A stretch of DNA of 46,343 nt from Planctomycetota bacterium (GCA_024277065.1 JAJRVY010000174.1:1-46343), one strand, 5' to 3'. Counted from the first letter of the stretch, positions 10,520-21,336 are shown. A program made the numbers and translations. Notes: generated by a model not told the origin, from the sequence alone.

Positions 10520-12136
10520 ATGGCACTGTTCCGGTCGGCGCGGTCCAAGCCGACGCGGCTCGGCTGCTTCGGGAAACTCCCCACCTATGGCGACTTCATC
10601 AGTCTGCACCAGGACTCGCCCGACGCGCATGCCCTCGCCGAGTGGCTGCAGGCCGCCGTCCCGACGCTGCCCTCGGGCGGCCGCACCTCCGGCGACCAGT
10701 GCCTGTGCTTCGTCTACAACCCGGACGGCGTCAAGCGCAGTCTCGTCGGCGTACTCTGGCCGAGCACGGACTCGGCCGGCCGCTCGTTCCCGTTCGCGAT
10801 CTTCGTCAGCGTCCCGGGGCCCTCGCCCGTGCAGGAGAGCCCGTATCAGGCGTTCGCCGTCTCGCAGGTCTGGGGGCAGCTCTTCGAGCTGTTCGGACGT
10901 GTGCGCTCGCTGCCGTCGTACCGCGACCAGTACGCGCTGCTGCAATCGACCAGCCCCGTCGCGGTGATGGAGGCCGACGCGGCGGCCGCGACGTTCCCGA
11001 GCTGCCTCACGCGCGGCGCCCTCGCCGAGGCGGATCCCGCCCGTCTGGCGCTGCAGGTCCGCGACGTGAATCGCGTCGCCGATCAACTCGGCCAGTCGCC
11101 GCAGACGCCGCGCTTCGCCGTCTGGCTGCCGCTGCACCAGGGCTACGACCCGACCGTCGAGGCGTCGATGTGGGCGCGGATGCTCTTCGCGTGGCTCGCC
11201 GAGGAGAGCGCGATGTCGTTGTTCGTGAACGTCACGCAGGCGGCGGGGCGGCGCGGCGCGTTCTTCTGCCGCCGCGATCTCCGCCCCGAGGACCTCGGGT
11301 TCCTGCTCGGCGTGAACGACGACTACGGTCACGCGACGATCGTCGGCGGGCGCGAGGCTCCCGCGGACGCCGAGGAGGACCGCTACGTGGGCGCTTTCGT
11401 GCAGCGCTGGGCCGCGACGCCGCGTACGTGTCGCGACCTCCTGGAGCTGGGCACGAGGGCGTGGAGCGCGGCGGAACTCGAGCAGGCGCCCGGCGCCGCC
11501 GCCGCTCTCGCGGCGCTCGCCGGATCATCGGGCGCCCCGACGCCCGCTTCCGCGGCCGCGGCCGTCCCCGTCCCGTCGATGACGGAGATGGAGTTCGTCG
11601 AGGAGGAGACGGTGGCCAACGTGCGGCTGGAGGGCCTCGCGGCACTCGGCGACGACACCGGTCCGCAGGCCGTCACGCAGGCCGCGGCGGTTGCGAGCGA
11701 GGACACCGGGGCGATCACCGGGCCGATCCAGGCGGCGGACGTCGATGAGTCGTTCGCGACGACGTTCGACGGCAGCGGCGGCGGCACGGCCGTGCAGCCG
11801 CTCTGCGTCGCGGCCGATGCGCTGCGCGATCAGACCACGGCGCTTCACGCTTCGCTGCGCGCGCTGCTGCAGAGGCCGCTGTCGGCCGGCCGCATCGTGC
11901 AGTTGGCCGGAGCCGGCGGCGAACAGGGCGCGGCGGCGCGCGTGTTCGTGCCGGAGGGCGAGGGCACCGCGCGCGTGCTCGCCGGCGACGACGCCGTAGA
12001 GTCCGGGATTCGCGACTACATGAGGGCGCGCAAGGAGCTGGACGCGCTCGTGAGCTCCAACCGCGCGCTGGAAAAGCTCCTGGAACGATTGCTCGATGCG
12101 GCCTGCAAGCAGACGGCGGCCACAGCCGAGAGTTGA
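10520..12136 (+). CDS. tagF: T6SS-associated protein TagF with long C-terminal extension
   Basis: N-terminus GCFGKLPTYGDFISLHQDS and SFPFAIFVSVP match TagF; ~538 aa, longer than the TagF core. Confidence 0.88.
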   Translation: MALFRSARSKPTRLGCFGKLPTYGDFISLHQDSPDAHALAEWLQAAVPTLPSGGRTSGDQCLCFVYNPDGVKRSLVGVLWPSTDSAGRSFPFAIFVSVPGPSPVQESPYQAFAVSQVWGQLFELFGRVRSLPSYRDQYALLQSTSPVAVMEADAAAATFPSCLTRGALAEADPARLALQVRDVNRVADQLGQSPQTPRFAVWLPLHQGYDPTVEASMWARMLFAWLAEESAMSLFVNVTQAAGRRGAFFCRRDLRPEDLGFLLGVNDDYGHATIVGGREAPADAEEDRYVGAFVQRWAATPRTCRDLLELGTRAWSAAELEQAPGAAAALAALAGSSGAPTPASAAAAVPVPSMTEMEFVEEETVANVRLEGLAALGDDTGPQAVTQAAAVASEDTGAITGPIQAADVDESFATTFDGSGGGTAVQPLCVAADALRDQTTALHASLRALLQRPLSAGRIVQLAGAGGEQGAAARVFVPEGEGTARVLAGDDAVESGIRDYMRARKELDALVSSNRALEKLLERLLDAACKQTAATAES

Positions 12137-12157
12137 CGCACCATCGGAGGACAGTCC

Positions 12158-13294
12158 GTGTCAGAAGAAGCGACTCCCAGTGACGCCGTGATCGACGTCG
12201 AGCAACTGTTGCAGCCGATCTCGGAGGAGTCGGCCGTGGGCGCGGATCCCAGCGACGACGCCGCCTCCTACGCCGCCTACTATCAGCTCAAGGACGCCCG
12301 CAACGGCGCCCGCGCCGCCGAGCGCAGCGCCGAGATCGAGGGCGAGGATCTGTGGACGGTGTCGCGCCAGCAGTGGCTGGAGGTCATCGCACAGGCACCG
12401 CCGTTCCTCGCCGAGCGTGCGAAGCACCTCGAGGTCGCGGCCTGGCTGACCGAGGCGCTCGTGCGGGAGCACGGGTTCCGCGGTCTGCGCGACGGGCTAC
12501 GGTTGCTACTCGGACTCGTGAACACGTACGGGGACGACATCCATCCGCTCCCCGACGAGGACGGGCTGGAGACGCGCGTCGCGCCGGTGTCCGGACTGAA
12601 CGGCGTCGGCGTCGACGGCACGCTGATCGCGCCGATCAACGCCATCCCCCTGACGCAGGGGTCGAGCGTCGGCCCCTTCTCGGCCTGGCAGTTCACGCAG
12701 GCACAGGAGATGGAGGGCGTCACCGATCCCGAGGAACGCGCGCGGCGCATCGAGGGCGGCGCGGTCACGATGGGCGAGTTCCAGACCGCCGTCGGCGAGA
12801 CGGACCCGTCGTTCCTGCGGTCGCTGCGGACGGAGCTCGACGAGGCCATCGCCGCGTGGGAGGAGCTGACGGCCGCGATGGACGAGCGCTGGGGCGCCGA
12901 CGCGCCGCCCACGTCGAACATCAAGAAGGCGCTCGCGCACTACCATGAGACGTTCGACTTCGCGACCCGGGACATCCTCGTCGAGGAGTCGGAGGACGGC
13001 GGCGACGAGGCGGGGGACGGTGACGGCGAGGGCTCCGGCGGCGGCTCGGGCGGGGGAGCGGCAGGCGCCATCCGCGGACGGGAAGACGCCCTCCGGGAGC
13101 TCGCCAAGGTGGCCGAGTACTTCCGCCGCGCGGAGCCTCACTCGCCTATCTCATATGCATTGCAGCGCCTCGTGCGCTGGGGTAGGATGCCGCTTCCTGA
13201 GCTCTATGCAGAACTGATCGATGATTCGACGGCGAGGGAGAGCCTGTTCAGGCTCACCGGCATCGACGCGCCACCCGGGGAAAGCGAATACTGA
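12158..13294 (+). CDS. tssA: T6SS protein TssA (ImpA N-terminal family)
   Basis: GTG start; [15 protein letters not shown] and [44 protein letters not shown]; Gly/acidic linker; C-terminal [35 protein letters not shown]. Confidence 0.92.
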   Translation: MSEEATPSDAVIDVEQLLQPISEESAVGADPSDDAASYAAYYQLKDARNGARAAERSAEIEGEDLWTVSRQQWLEVIAQAPPFLAERAKHLEVAAWLTEALVREHGFRGLRDGLRLLLGLVNTYGDDIHPLPDEDGLETRVAPVSGLNGVGVDGTLIAPINAIPLTQGSSVGPFSAWQFTQAQEMEGVTDPEERARRIEGGAVTMGEFQTAVGETDPSFLRSLRTELDEAIAAWEELTAAMDERWGADAPPTSNIKKALAHYHETFDFATRDILVEESEDGGDEAGDGDGEGSGGGSGGGAAGAIRGREDALRELAKVAEYFRRAEPHSPISYALQRLVRWGRMPLPELYAELIDDSTARESLFRLTGIDAPPGESEY

Positions 13295-13359
13295 CGGACG
13301 TCGTCCGGGCGGTCCGATGCGGCCGGGAACGCCGATCGTCCACGACGCGGAGGAAACCG

Positions 13360-13872
13360 ATGTCAGGCAGCATCCATTACAAGTTGGGGCGCGTGCGCAA
13401 ACCGCGCGTGCACATCAGTTACGAAGTCGAGACCGAAGGGGCCGCGGTGAAGAAGGAACTGCCGTTCGTCGTCGGCGTGCTCGGCGACTTCTCCGGCAAC
13501 CCGACCGAGGACCTCAAACCCCTCAAGGACCGCAAGTTCGTGCAGATCGACCGGGACAACTTCGACGACATCATGTCGAAGCAGCATCCCGGTCTCTCCA
13601 TGAAGGTGGACAACGTCCTCGAGGACGACGGCAGCCAGATGAAGGTGGACCTGAAGTTCAGCTCGATGGAGGACTTCGACCCCGGAAAGGTCGTGGAGCA
13701 GGTGGCGCCGCTCAAGGCGCTCATGGACACACGCAACAAGCTCCGTGACCTGCTCACGAAGGTGGATCGATCCGAGGATCTCGAGGGCATTCTCGAGAAC
13801 GCGTTGCAGAGTCCCGAGGACCTCGGCAAGCTGGCCAAGGATCTCGGCGTCGAGAGCGAGGGTGGTGAGTGA
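13360..13872 (+). CDS. tssB: T6SS contractile sheath small subunit TssB
   Basis: [36 protein letters not shown] and [13 protein letters not shown] are canonical TssB motifs. Confidence 0.97.
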   Translation: MSGSIHYKLGRVRKPRVHISYEVETEGAAVKKELPFVVGVLGDFSGNPTEDLKPLKDRKFVQIDRDNFDDIMSKQHPGLSMKVDNVLEDDGSQMKVDLKFSSMEDFDPGKVVEQVAPLKALMDTRNKLRDLLTKVDRSEDLEGILENALQSPEDLGKLAKDLGVESEGGE

Positions 13873-15344
13873 TGAGCAGCCAGGAACAACAGCCCGATGC
13901 CGCTTCCGCAGAAGCCGCCGAGAGCCTCAGCCTTCTGGACCAGGCCATCGGTGCCACCAAGCAGACCGAGCCGGATCACGCCAAGGATCTGCTCAAGACG
14001 CTGACCGAGCAGGCCATGAAGGGCACGGTCAAGTGGGACAAGAACCTCTCCGTCACCTTCAACAAGGCGATCACGGCCATCGACGCCGCGATCTCCAAGC
14101 AGCTCGCCGCCGTGATGCACCACCCCGACTTCCAGAAGCTCGAGGGCTCCTGGCGCGGTCTGCACTACCTCGTGATGAACAGTGAGACCGGAGCCTCGCT
14201 CAAGATCAAGTTGCTCAACGTGAAGAAGAAGGCGCTCTTCAAGGACCTCGACAAGGCCGTCGAGTTCGACCAGAGCCAACTCTTCAAGAAGCTGTACGAG
14301 AACGAGTTCGGCACGCCCGGTGGCGAGCCGTACGGCTCGCTGGTCGGTGACTACGAGTTCACCAACCACCCCGAGGACATCGAGATGCTCAGCAAGCTCT
14401 CGAATGTCGCCGCCGCCGCGTTCTGCCCGTTCCTGTCCGCCGCGTCGCCGGCACTGATGGGCTTCGAGAGCTGGACCGAGTTGATGAAGCCGCGCGACCT
14501 CGAGAAGATCTTCGAGTCCGCGGAGTACGCAAAGTGGCGCAGTTTCCGCGACTCCGAGGACTCGCGTTTCGTGTCGCTGGCGATGCCGCGCGTTCTCGCC
14601 CGGCTGCCCTACGGCGCGAACACCAAGCCCATCGACGAGTTCGGCTACGAAGAGGTCAGTCAGGGCGAGGTGCCCCACGGCGATTACTGCTGGATGAACG
14701 CCGCCTACGCGCTCGGCGCGAGGCTCACCAGCGCATTCGCCGAGTACGGCTGGTGCACCGCGATCCGCGGCGCCGAGGGTGGCGGCAAGGTCGAGGGCCT
14801 GCCGACCCACACCTTCACCAGCGACGAGGGCGACACGGGCGCGAAGTGCCCGGCCGAGATCGGGATCACCGACCGCCGCGAGGCCGAGCTCAGCAAGCTC
14901 GGGTTCATGGCTCTGTCGCACTACAAGAACACCGACTACGCCGTCTTCTTCGGCGCACAGACCACGCAGCGGCCCAAGAAGTACGACACTCCCGCCGCGT
15001 GCGCGAACGCCGAGATCTCGGCGCGCCTGCCGTACATCATGGCGACCTCGCGTTTCGCCCACTACCTCAAGGTGATGGCGCGCGACAAGATCGGGTCGTT
15101 CATGGAGGTCGGTGACTGCGAGAACTGGCTGAACCGCTGGATCACGAACTACGTCAACGGCAACGCCGACTCGGGCCCCGAGATGAAGGCCAAGTACCCG
15201 CTCGCCGAGGCGAAGGTCGTCGTGAAGGAGATCCCCGGCAGGCCCGGCTCCTATCACGCCGTCGCATGGATGCGTCCGTGGCTGCAGATGGAAGAGCTCA
15301 CGGCCTCGATGCGCATGGTGGCCAACATCCCGTCGATGGGCTGA
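13872..15344 (+). CDS. tssC: T6SS contractile sheath large subunit TssC
   Basis: [44 protein letters not shown]-terminal handshake-region sequence; overlaps tssB stop. Confidence 0.97.
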   Translation: MSSQEQQPDAASAEAAESLSLLDQAIGATKQTEPDHAKDLLKTLTEQAMKGTVKWDKNLSVTFNKAITAIDAAISKQLAAVMHHPDFQKLEGSWRGLHYLVMNSETGASLKIKLLNVKKKALFKDLDKAVEFDQSQLFKKLYENEFGTPGGEPYGSLVGDYEFTNHPEDIEMLSKLSNVAAAAFCPFLSAASPALMGFESWTELMKPRDLEKIFESAEYAKWRSFRDSEDSRFVSLAMPRVLARLPYGANTKPIDEFGYEEVSQGEVPHGDYCWMNAAYALGARLTSAFAEYGWCTAIRGAEGGGKVEGLPTHTFTSDEGDTGAKCPAEIGITDRREAELSKLGFMALSHYKNTDYAVFFGAQTTQRPKKYDTPAACANAEISARLPYIMATSRFAHYLKVMARDKIGSFMEVGDCENWLNRWITNYVNGNADSGPEMKAKYPLAEAKVVVKEIPGRPGSYHAVAWMRPWLQMEELTASMRMVANIPSMG

Positions 15345-15401
15345 TCGTGGCGACGTCTCCGGTGCTTCCGTACGGGCCGAGACTCCCGTGACGGAGACGC
15401 T

Positions 15402-17021
15402 GTGACCGATGCCGGCGATCCGGGTGCGAGCGGGCCGGGCGGGAGCCTCGACGGGGCTCTCGCCGGGGCTCTCGATGGGGCCATCGACGGCGCGGCGGGC
15501 GGTGTCGCCACCGCCGCGCCGCCCGCCGAGCCGCTGGAGTGCGTCTTCGCCGCTGCCTGCGGCGGCGAAGACGCCGGAGCGTTGGCGTCGTTCATCTGCT
15601 GCGACGACCCGCGGCAGGCGTTCGAGGAATGGTTAAGGCTGACGCGTGCCGCCGCGCCGCCGTCGCCCGCGGCGACGGTGTGCGGCCTGCTGCAACGCGA
15701 CATCGCCGCGCTGGACCGGCGGTTGGCCGCGCAACTCGACCGCATCATCCACACGCGTGCGTTCCAGCGCCTCGAGGCGAGCTGGCGGGGGCTGCTCATG
15801 CTCGTCGAGTGCGCGGAGCGTGTGCGCGAGATGGACGCGCCGTCGATCAAGATCCGCGTCCTGAACATCCGCTGGAACGAGCTCACGAAGGACCTGTCGC
15901 GCGCGATGGAGTTCGACCACAGCCAGCTCTTCCGCAAGATCTACGAGGAGGAGTTCGGGGCGCCGGGTGGTGAGCCCTACGGCGTGCTGCTCGGGGACTA
16001 CGAGGTCCGGCACCGTCCGGGCCCGGGGCACCCGACGAACGACGTCGATGCGCTGCGCTCCATGTCGCAGATCGCCGCGGCGTCGTTCGCGCCGTTCATC
16101 GTGGCCGCCGATCCGGTGCTCCTCGGAGTGGACGAGTTCAGCGAGCTGGAGATCGCGCAGCAGCTCCCGCGGACGTTCGAGCAAGTGGAGTACGTGCCGT
16201 GGAACTCGCTTCGCGGCAGCGCCGACGCGCGTTTCATCGGCATCGTCCTGCCGCGCGTGCTGATGCGCGAGCCGCACGACGGGCTGCACTCCGGACACGC
16301 GGGGTTCCCATACCGCGAAGAGGTCGGCGGCACGGACCGCTCGCGGTACCTCTGGGGCAACGCCGTGTACGCCTTCGGGTCGGTACTGATCCGCGCCTTC
16401 GCGGACTGCGGCTGGCTGGCCGACATTCGCGGCGCGCCGTCCGACGGCTGGTCGGGCGGCCTCGTCGATGCCCTGCCCGTGCACTCGTTCGGCACCGACG
16501 CTCCCGGCGTCGCGCCGAAGTACACGACCGACGTGCTGATCACGGACGACCGCGAGAAGGAGCTGGCGGACCTCGGTCTGATCGGCCTCTGTCACCTTCG
16601 CTGGACGCGTCTCGCGGCGTTCTTCAGCAACCAGTCGCTGCAGCGTCCGCAGAGGTACGACACGCCGGCGGCGACGACGAACGCGCAACTCTCCTCGATG
16701 CTCCAGTACCTGTTCTGCGTGTCGCGCTTCTCTCACTACCTCAAGGTGATGGCGCGCGATCAGGTCGGCAAGCTGACGACCGCCGCCGAGTGTGAGCGGC
16801 AACTCCAGAACTGGGTCCTGCAATACTGCACCGCGGCCGACGACCTCGGCCTCGAGACCCGCGCTCGCTACCCGCTCAGCGAGGCCAGCGTCGCCATCAA
16901 GGAGCATCCCGGCCGGCCCGGCCGTTACCTGTGCGTGATGCACCTCAAGCCCCACTTCCAACTCGACCAGATCGTCTCCGCCGTGCGGCTGGTGACGGAG
17001 CTGGCTCCCCTCCAGGTCTGA
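15402..17021 (+). CDS. Second TssC-type sheath large subunit paralogue
   Basis: [63 protein letters not shown]; unique Ala/Gly/Asp-rich N-terminus; GTG start. Confidence 0.93.
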   Translation: MTDAGDPGASGPGGSLDGALAGALDGAIDGAAGGVATAAPPAEPLECVFAAACGGEDAGALASFICCDDPRQAFEEWLRLTRAAAPPSPAATVCGLLQRDIAALDRRLAAQLDRIIHTRAFQRLEASWRGLLMLVECAERVREMDAPSIKIRVLNIRWNELTKDLSRAMEFDHSQLFRKIYEEEFGAPGGEPYGVLLGDYEVRHRPGPGHPTNDVDALRSMSQIAAASFAPFIVAADPVLLGVDEFSELEIAQQLPRTFEQVEYVPWNSLRGSADARFIGIVLPRVLMREPHDGLHSGHAGFPYREEVGGTDRSRYLWGNAVYAFGSVLIRAFADCGWLADIRGAPSDGWSGGLVDALPVHSFGTDAPGVAPKYTTDVLITDDREKELADLGLIGLCHLRWTRLAAFFSNQSLQRPQRYDTPAATTNAQLSSMLQYLFCVSRFSHYLKVMARDQVGKLTTAAECERQLQNWVLQYCTAADDLGLETRARYPLSEASVAIKEHPGRPGRYLCVMHLKPHFQLDQIVSAVRLVTELAPLQV

Positions 17022-17076
17022 CATCCCCGCGGCACCCCCTGACATCTCGTGACATCACGGAGGTATCCATGACATC
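17019..17076. repeat. Four direct copies of TGACATC in the tssC2-tagJ junction
   Basis: Copies start at 17019, 17040, 17050, 17070; read directly. Confidence 0.95.
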
Positions 17077-17881
17077 CAAGGCCGGCGAGTTCTACCAGGA
17101 GGGGCGTCTCGCGGACGCTCTGGCCGCCCAGATCGACGACGTGAAGGCGCACCCGGCCAATGCCGAGATGCGTGGGTTCCTCTGTGAGCTGCTCTCGTTC
17201 TGGGCCGACCTGCAGCGCATCGACACGCACCTCGATGCGATGGGGCGGCTCGATCCCAAGACCGAGCTGGGGCTCGCCGAGTTCCGGCAGATCGTGCGCG
17301 CCGAGCAGGCGCGGCGGGAGTGCTTCCTCAGCGGCGCGCTGCCGGAGTTCGTCGGCGATCCGACGCCGACGCTGCGCGCGCATCTGCGGGCGCTCGCGCA
17401 ACTCCGCGCGGGGGACACCGCCGCCGCCGCCGCGACACTCGCCGAGGCCGAGGAGGGGCGGCCGCACGTCGCGGGGACGTGCGACGGCCAGGCGTTCGAC
17501 GATCTGCGCGATCTCGACGACATCTGCGCGCCGTTCTTCGAGGTGCTGACCACGACGGGGAAGTACTTCTGGATCGCCACGGAATCGGTCGTGGAGCTGG
17601 AGTTCCGGGCGCCCGTGCGCGCCCGCGATCTCATCTGGAGGCAGACGCAGATGACCGTGCGCGGCGGCCCCGACGGAGTCGTGTACGTGCCGGCGCTCTA
17701 CCCTCTCTCCCACGACGCGGCCGACGAGGCGACGCAGCTCGGCCGCGCGACGGACTGGCTGGGCGGCGAGATGGAGCCCGTACGCGGGGCCGGCCAGCGG
17801 ATGCTGCTCCTCGGCGACGAGGCGCGCCCCATCCTCGAGCTCTCGCGCATCGAGTTCGGCGGCGGGCCGGAGCAGGGTTGA
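17069..17881 (+). CDS. tagJ: T6SS accessory protein TagJ (ImpE/SciE family)
   Basis: AGEFYQEGRLADALAAQIDDVKAHPANAEMRGFLCELLSFWADLQRID matches ImpE/SciE; ATG overlaps neighbouring tssE by 1 nt. Confidence 0.88.
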   Translation: MTSKAGEFYQEGRLADALAAQIDDVKAHPANAEMRGFLCELLSFWADLQRIDTHLDAMGRLDPKTELGLAEFRQIVRAEQARRECFLSGALPEFVGDPTPTLRAHLRALAQLRAGDTAAAAATLAEAEEGRPHVAGTCDGQAFDDLRDLDDICAPFFEVLTTTGKYFWIATESVVELEFRAPVRARDLIWRQTQMTVRGGPDGVVYVPALYPLSHDAADEATQLGRATDWLGGEMEPVRGAGQRMLLLGDEARPILELSRIEFGGGPEQG

Positions 17882-18381
17882 TGGCCGAGACGCGCGAGCT
17901 CGAGACGCTGCGGCCGTCGATCTTCGACCGGCTGATCGACGAGGATCCGCAGAGCCGTGGTCCGGAGCCGTCGAAGCCTCGCTCGGTGCTCGTGCGCGAA
18001 CTCTGCGCGTCGGTCGCGCGCGATCTCTCGCGCCTCCTGAACACCCGCCGCCAGCGCGCGGCGATTCCGGAAGAGCTCCGCGATCTCCATCCGTACTGCC
18101 TGGAGTTCGGGCTCCGCGACTTCAGCGGCGCGGACCTCTCGTCCGCGACGGCACGCGACGAGCTGCGCGCCCACATCGAGCGCGCCATTCGCCGCAACGA
18201 GCCACGTTTCGAGCGCGCTACGGTGGAGCTCCTGAAGAACACCGACTCGACGGACCGCACGTTGCGTCTGCGCATCGATGCCCTGCTTCGCGCCGACACC
18301 GTCGTCGAGCCGATCGTCTTCGACTCGATCGTCGAGCCGGCGACCGGGGGTGTGAGTGTCGAGGGCCGTGTCCATGAGTGA
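17881..18381 (+). CDS. tssE: T6SS baseplate protein TssE (gp25-like)
   Basis: SIFDRLIDEDP, SVARDLSRLLNTRR, YGL-like YCLEFGLRDFSG, I..AI..NEPRF. Confidence 0.93.
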   Translation: MAETRELETLRPSIFDRLIDEDPQSRGPEPSKPRSVLVRELCASVARDLSRLLNTRRQRAAIPEELRDLHPYCLEFGLRDFSGADLSSATARDELRAHIERAIRRNEPRFERATVELLKNTDSTDRTLRLRIDALLRADTVVEPIVFDSIVEPATGGVSVEGRVHE

Positions 18382-20200
18382 CGAACTCGTAGATCACTAC
18401 AAGCGGGAACTGTCCTACCTGCACCACATGGGCGCGGAGTTCGCCAAGGCGAACCCCAAGATCGCCGGCCGCCTGCGCATCGGCTCCGACGTCGTGGAGG
18501 ACCCGCACGTCTCGCGGTTGCTCGACGGTGTGGCCTTCCTGAACGCACGCATCCGGCGCAAGCTCGACGACGACTTCCCCGAGCTCATCACCGGACTGAT
18601 GGGGTTGCTCTACCCGCACTATCTGCGGCCGATCCCGTCGATGGCGATCGTGCGCATGGCGGCCAAGTCCGATCTGTCCACCGGCTACGAGGTCGCCCGT
18701 GGGACGGAGATGCTCACGGAGCCCGTGGACGGCGAGCCCTGCCGCTTCCGCACCTGTTACGACACCACCGTCTGGCCCATCGAGGTCGAGGCCGCGGCGC
18801 TGACCGGGCAGCCGATCGTCGCACCCACCATCGAGGGCGTCGAGGGCGCCAAGTCCGCGATCCGCATCGCCCTGCGCTGCGCGGCGCCGACGATGACCTT
18901 CGCCGGGCTCGCGCCGACGTCGCTGCGCTTCTACCTGAAGGGCCAGGCGCAGCACGTGTTCGGTCTCTACGAGCTCCTGATGAACGACCTGCTCGAGGTG
19001 GTCGTCGCTCTCGGGCCGGACGATCGTGAGCCGCGGCGGCTCGGCAGGGCCGCGCTGCACGGCGTCGGCTTCGGCGAGGACGAGGCCATGCTGCCGTACC
19101 CGGCGCGCTCGTTCGTCGGGTACCGGCTGCTGACCGAGTACTTCACGTTTCCGCAGAAGTTCCTGTTCGTCGAACTCGCGGACATCCCGGCCGCCGCAGT
19201 CGCCCGGCTCGGCGAGCGGATGGAGATCTTCTTCTACCTCCGGGCGGCGAACTCCGATCTGCAGCATGCGGTGGGCGCGGACACGTTCGTCCACGGGTGC
19301 ACGCCGATCGTCAATCTGTTCCCGCAGCGCGCCGAGCCCATCGATCTCTCGCACACGACGTCCGAGTACCGCGTGATCCCCGACGCGCGTCGTGCACAGG
19401 CGATGGAGGTGTACTCGATCGACGAGGTCCGCGGATCCGCCGACGACGGGAGCGAGGACTCGTACCAGCCGTTCTACGGCGTCACGCACGCCACCGCCGG
19501 CTCCGCGCAGCGCCGCTTCTGGCACGGGACGCGACGGGCCGCGGGTACCACGGAGGGCGTTCGCGACCCCGGTACCGAGGTCTATCTCTCCGTCGTGGAT
19601 CTGGACTTCTCGCCGTCCTCGCAGGAGCGCACCGCGCTGGATCTGCGCACCACCTGCCTGAACCGCGATCTGCCGTCCCGGCTTCCGTTCGGCGGCGGCC
19701 AGCCGCGGCTGCGACTGGCCGCGGGCGGCGCGCCGCTGGCGAGTATCGAGTGCCTCACGTCGCCGACGCCGACGCGACGTCCGGATCTCGGCTACGGGGC
19801 GTTCTGGCGTCTGCATTCGCACCTGTCGCTCAACCACCTGTCGCTCGACGGCGACGACGCGGGCGCGGCGCTGCGCGAGATCCTGCGGCTCTACGACTTC
19901 AACGACTCGGACGAGACGGCGTCGTTGATCGAGGGACTCGCCGACGTCCGGAGCCGTCGCATCGCGGCGCGCACGCCGGGACAGTGGGGGGGCATCTGCC
20001 GCGGCACGGAGATCACGATCCAGCTCGCGCCCGAGCGCTTCACCGGGTCGGGCATGTTCCTGTTCGCGAGCGTGCTCGAGCGCTTCGTCGCGCTGTACGC
20101 GAGCATCAACTCGTTCACGCAACTGGTCGCCACCGTGAAGGGGCGGGAAGGGATGCTGCGCAGATGGGCGCCGCGCGCGGGCGACAAGACGCTTCTGTAG
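18374..20200 (+). CDS. tssF: T6SS baseplate protein TssF
   Basis: LVDHYKRELSYLHHMGAEFAKANPKIAGRL, DPHVSRLLDGVAFLNARIRRKLDDDFPELITGLMGLLYPHYLRPIPSM; ends with TAG, overlapped by the tssG start. Confidence 0.96.
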   Translation: MSDELVDHYKRELSYLHHMGAEFAKANPKIAGRLRIGSDVVEDPHVSRLLDGVAFLNARIRRKLDDDFPELITGLMGLLYPHYLRPIPSMAIVRMAAKSDLSTGYEVARGTEMLTEPVDGEPCRFRTCYDTTVWPIEVEAAALTGQPIVAPTIEGVEGAKSAIRIALRCAAPTMTFAGLAPTSLRFYLKGQAQHVFGLYELLMNDLLEVVVALGPDDREPRRLGRAALHGVGFGEDEAMLPYPARSFVGYRLLTEYFTFPQKFLFVELADIPAAAVARLGERMEIFFYLRAANSDLQHAVGADTFVHGCTPIVNLFPQRAEPIDLSHTTSEYRVIPDARRAQAMEVYSIDEVRGSADDGSEDSYQPFYGVTHATAGSAQRRFWHGTRRAAGTTEGVRDPGTEVYLSVVDLDFSPSSQERTALDLRTTCLNRDLPSRLPFGGGQPRLRLAAGGAPLASIECLTSPTPTRRPDLGYGAFWRLHSHLSLNHLSLDGDDAGAALREILRLYDFNDSDETASLIEGLADVRSRRIAARTPGQWGGICRGTEITIQLAPERFTGSGMFLFASVLERFVALYASINSFTQLVATVKGREGMLRRWAPRAGDKTLL

Positions 20201-21336
20201 AGGGCCGCCTCCGGCGCGAGCCGAGCCGCTTCGAATTCGTGGCGGCCGTCCGTGCGTTGACGGCCCTCTACCACGAGCGCGCCCTGCGCGATCCGCGCTG
20301 GCGGCGCGAGCCCGTCGGCGGCGACGACACGCGACGTACCGAGGTCGTGCGCTTTCGCAGCGCTCCCTCGCTCTCGTTCCCTCCGGGAGAGATCGCGGCG
20401 TTCATGCAGCCCCGCCCCGAGGGCATCGAGCATGAGAGCGAACTGCCGCCGCCCGAGATGGTGATCTCGTTCCTCGGCCTGATCGGGCCGGTCGGCGCGC
20501 TTCCGAGCCACTACACGTCGGACGTCATCAGCCGGCTGCGCGCGCGCGACCCGGCCATGCGCGACTTCCTGGATCTGTTCCAGCATCGGACGGCATCGCT
20601 CTTCTACCGCGCATCGACGAAGTATCGCCTCGTCCATGACTTCGAGGAGAAGGCCCGCGAGCGCGACGAGCGCCGCGCGCGCGATGGCCGCGACCGCGCC
20701 GAGGAGCGGCTGGACCTCGTCACGGCGTGTCTGTATGCATTGGTGGGACTGGGGACGGATCGACTGCGCGGCCGGTCGCGCGTTCCGGACGAGGTGTTCC
20801 TCTACTACGGCGGTGCGTTCGCCCGGGCACACGCGCCCGCCGTCACGCTCGCGCGCATCATCACGGAGTACTTCGGCGTCCCGGCCGCGATCTGTCAGCT
20901 CGAGGGCGAGTGGCTGCACCTCGGTGGCGACGGCCGCACGCTCCTGCCCTCCGCGGCCGAGCCGCGCGGGCGCCACAACCGGCTCGGACAGGACGCCGTC
21001 CTCGGGCAGCAGGTGTGGGTCGTGCGCGGGAACTTCCGTATCCGCCTGGGACCGATGGACTACGCGGCGTACGTGACGTTCCTGCCGGACGGCGGGGCGC
21101 TGGGGGCGCTGGTGGATCTCGTGCGCACCTACGTCGGTCCTGACCTGGCGTTCGACATCGTGCCCGTGCTCCGCGCCGACGCCGTGCCCGAGTGCGCGCT
21201 CGACTCGTTTGCGTCGCAGCCGCTGCAACTCGGGGCGAACGTCTGGCTGCGCAGCGCGCCGTGCGAGCAGGACTTCGACGGCTGCGTCGTCGCCGCGGGC
21301 GCGGCTCCGGACGGCTCGGACGCGATCGCGTTATGA
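20164..21336 (+). CDS. tssG: T6SS baseplate protein TssG
   Basis: RFEFVAAVRAL, EVVRFRSAPSLSFPPGEI, FLGLIGPVGALPSHYTS, FLDLFQHRTASLFYRA; ATG 20164 inside the tssF 3' end. Confidence 0.94.
   Translation: MGAARGRQDASVEGRLRREPSRFEFVAAVRALTALYHERALRDPRWRREPVGGDDTRRTEVVRFRSAPSLSFPPGEIAAFMQPRPEGIEHESELPPPEMVISFLGLIGPVGALPSHYTSDVISRLRARDPAMRDFLDLFQHRTASLFYRASTKYRLVHDFEEKARERDERRARDGRDRAEERLDLVTACLYALVGLGTDRLRGRSRVPDEVFLYYGGAFARAHAPAVTLARIITEYFGVPAAICQLEGEWLHLGGDGRTLLPSAAEPRGRHNRLGQDAVLGQQVWVVRGNFRIRLGPMDYAAYVTFLPDGGALGALVDLVRTYVGPDLAFDIVPVLRADAVPECALDSFASQPLQLGANVWLRSAPCEQDFDGCVVAAGAAPDGSDAIAL

Noticed and set aside
13295-13307. Palindrome CGGACG-T-CGTCCG after tssA
   Set aside because: Short, single-base centre, common by chance in such GC-rich DNA.
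20198-20200. tssF terminal TAG as another recoded sense codon
   Set aside because: The tssF protein ends naturally here (RAGDKTLL) and tssG already starts upstream; readthrough would add only 19 unlike residues. Treated as a true stop.
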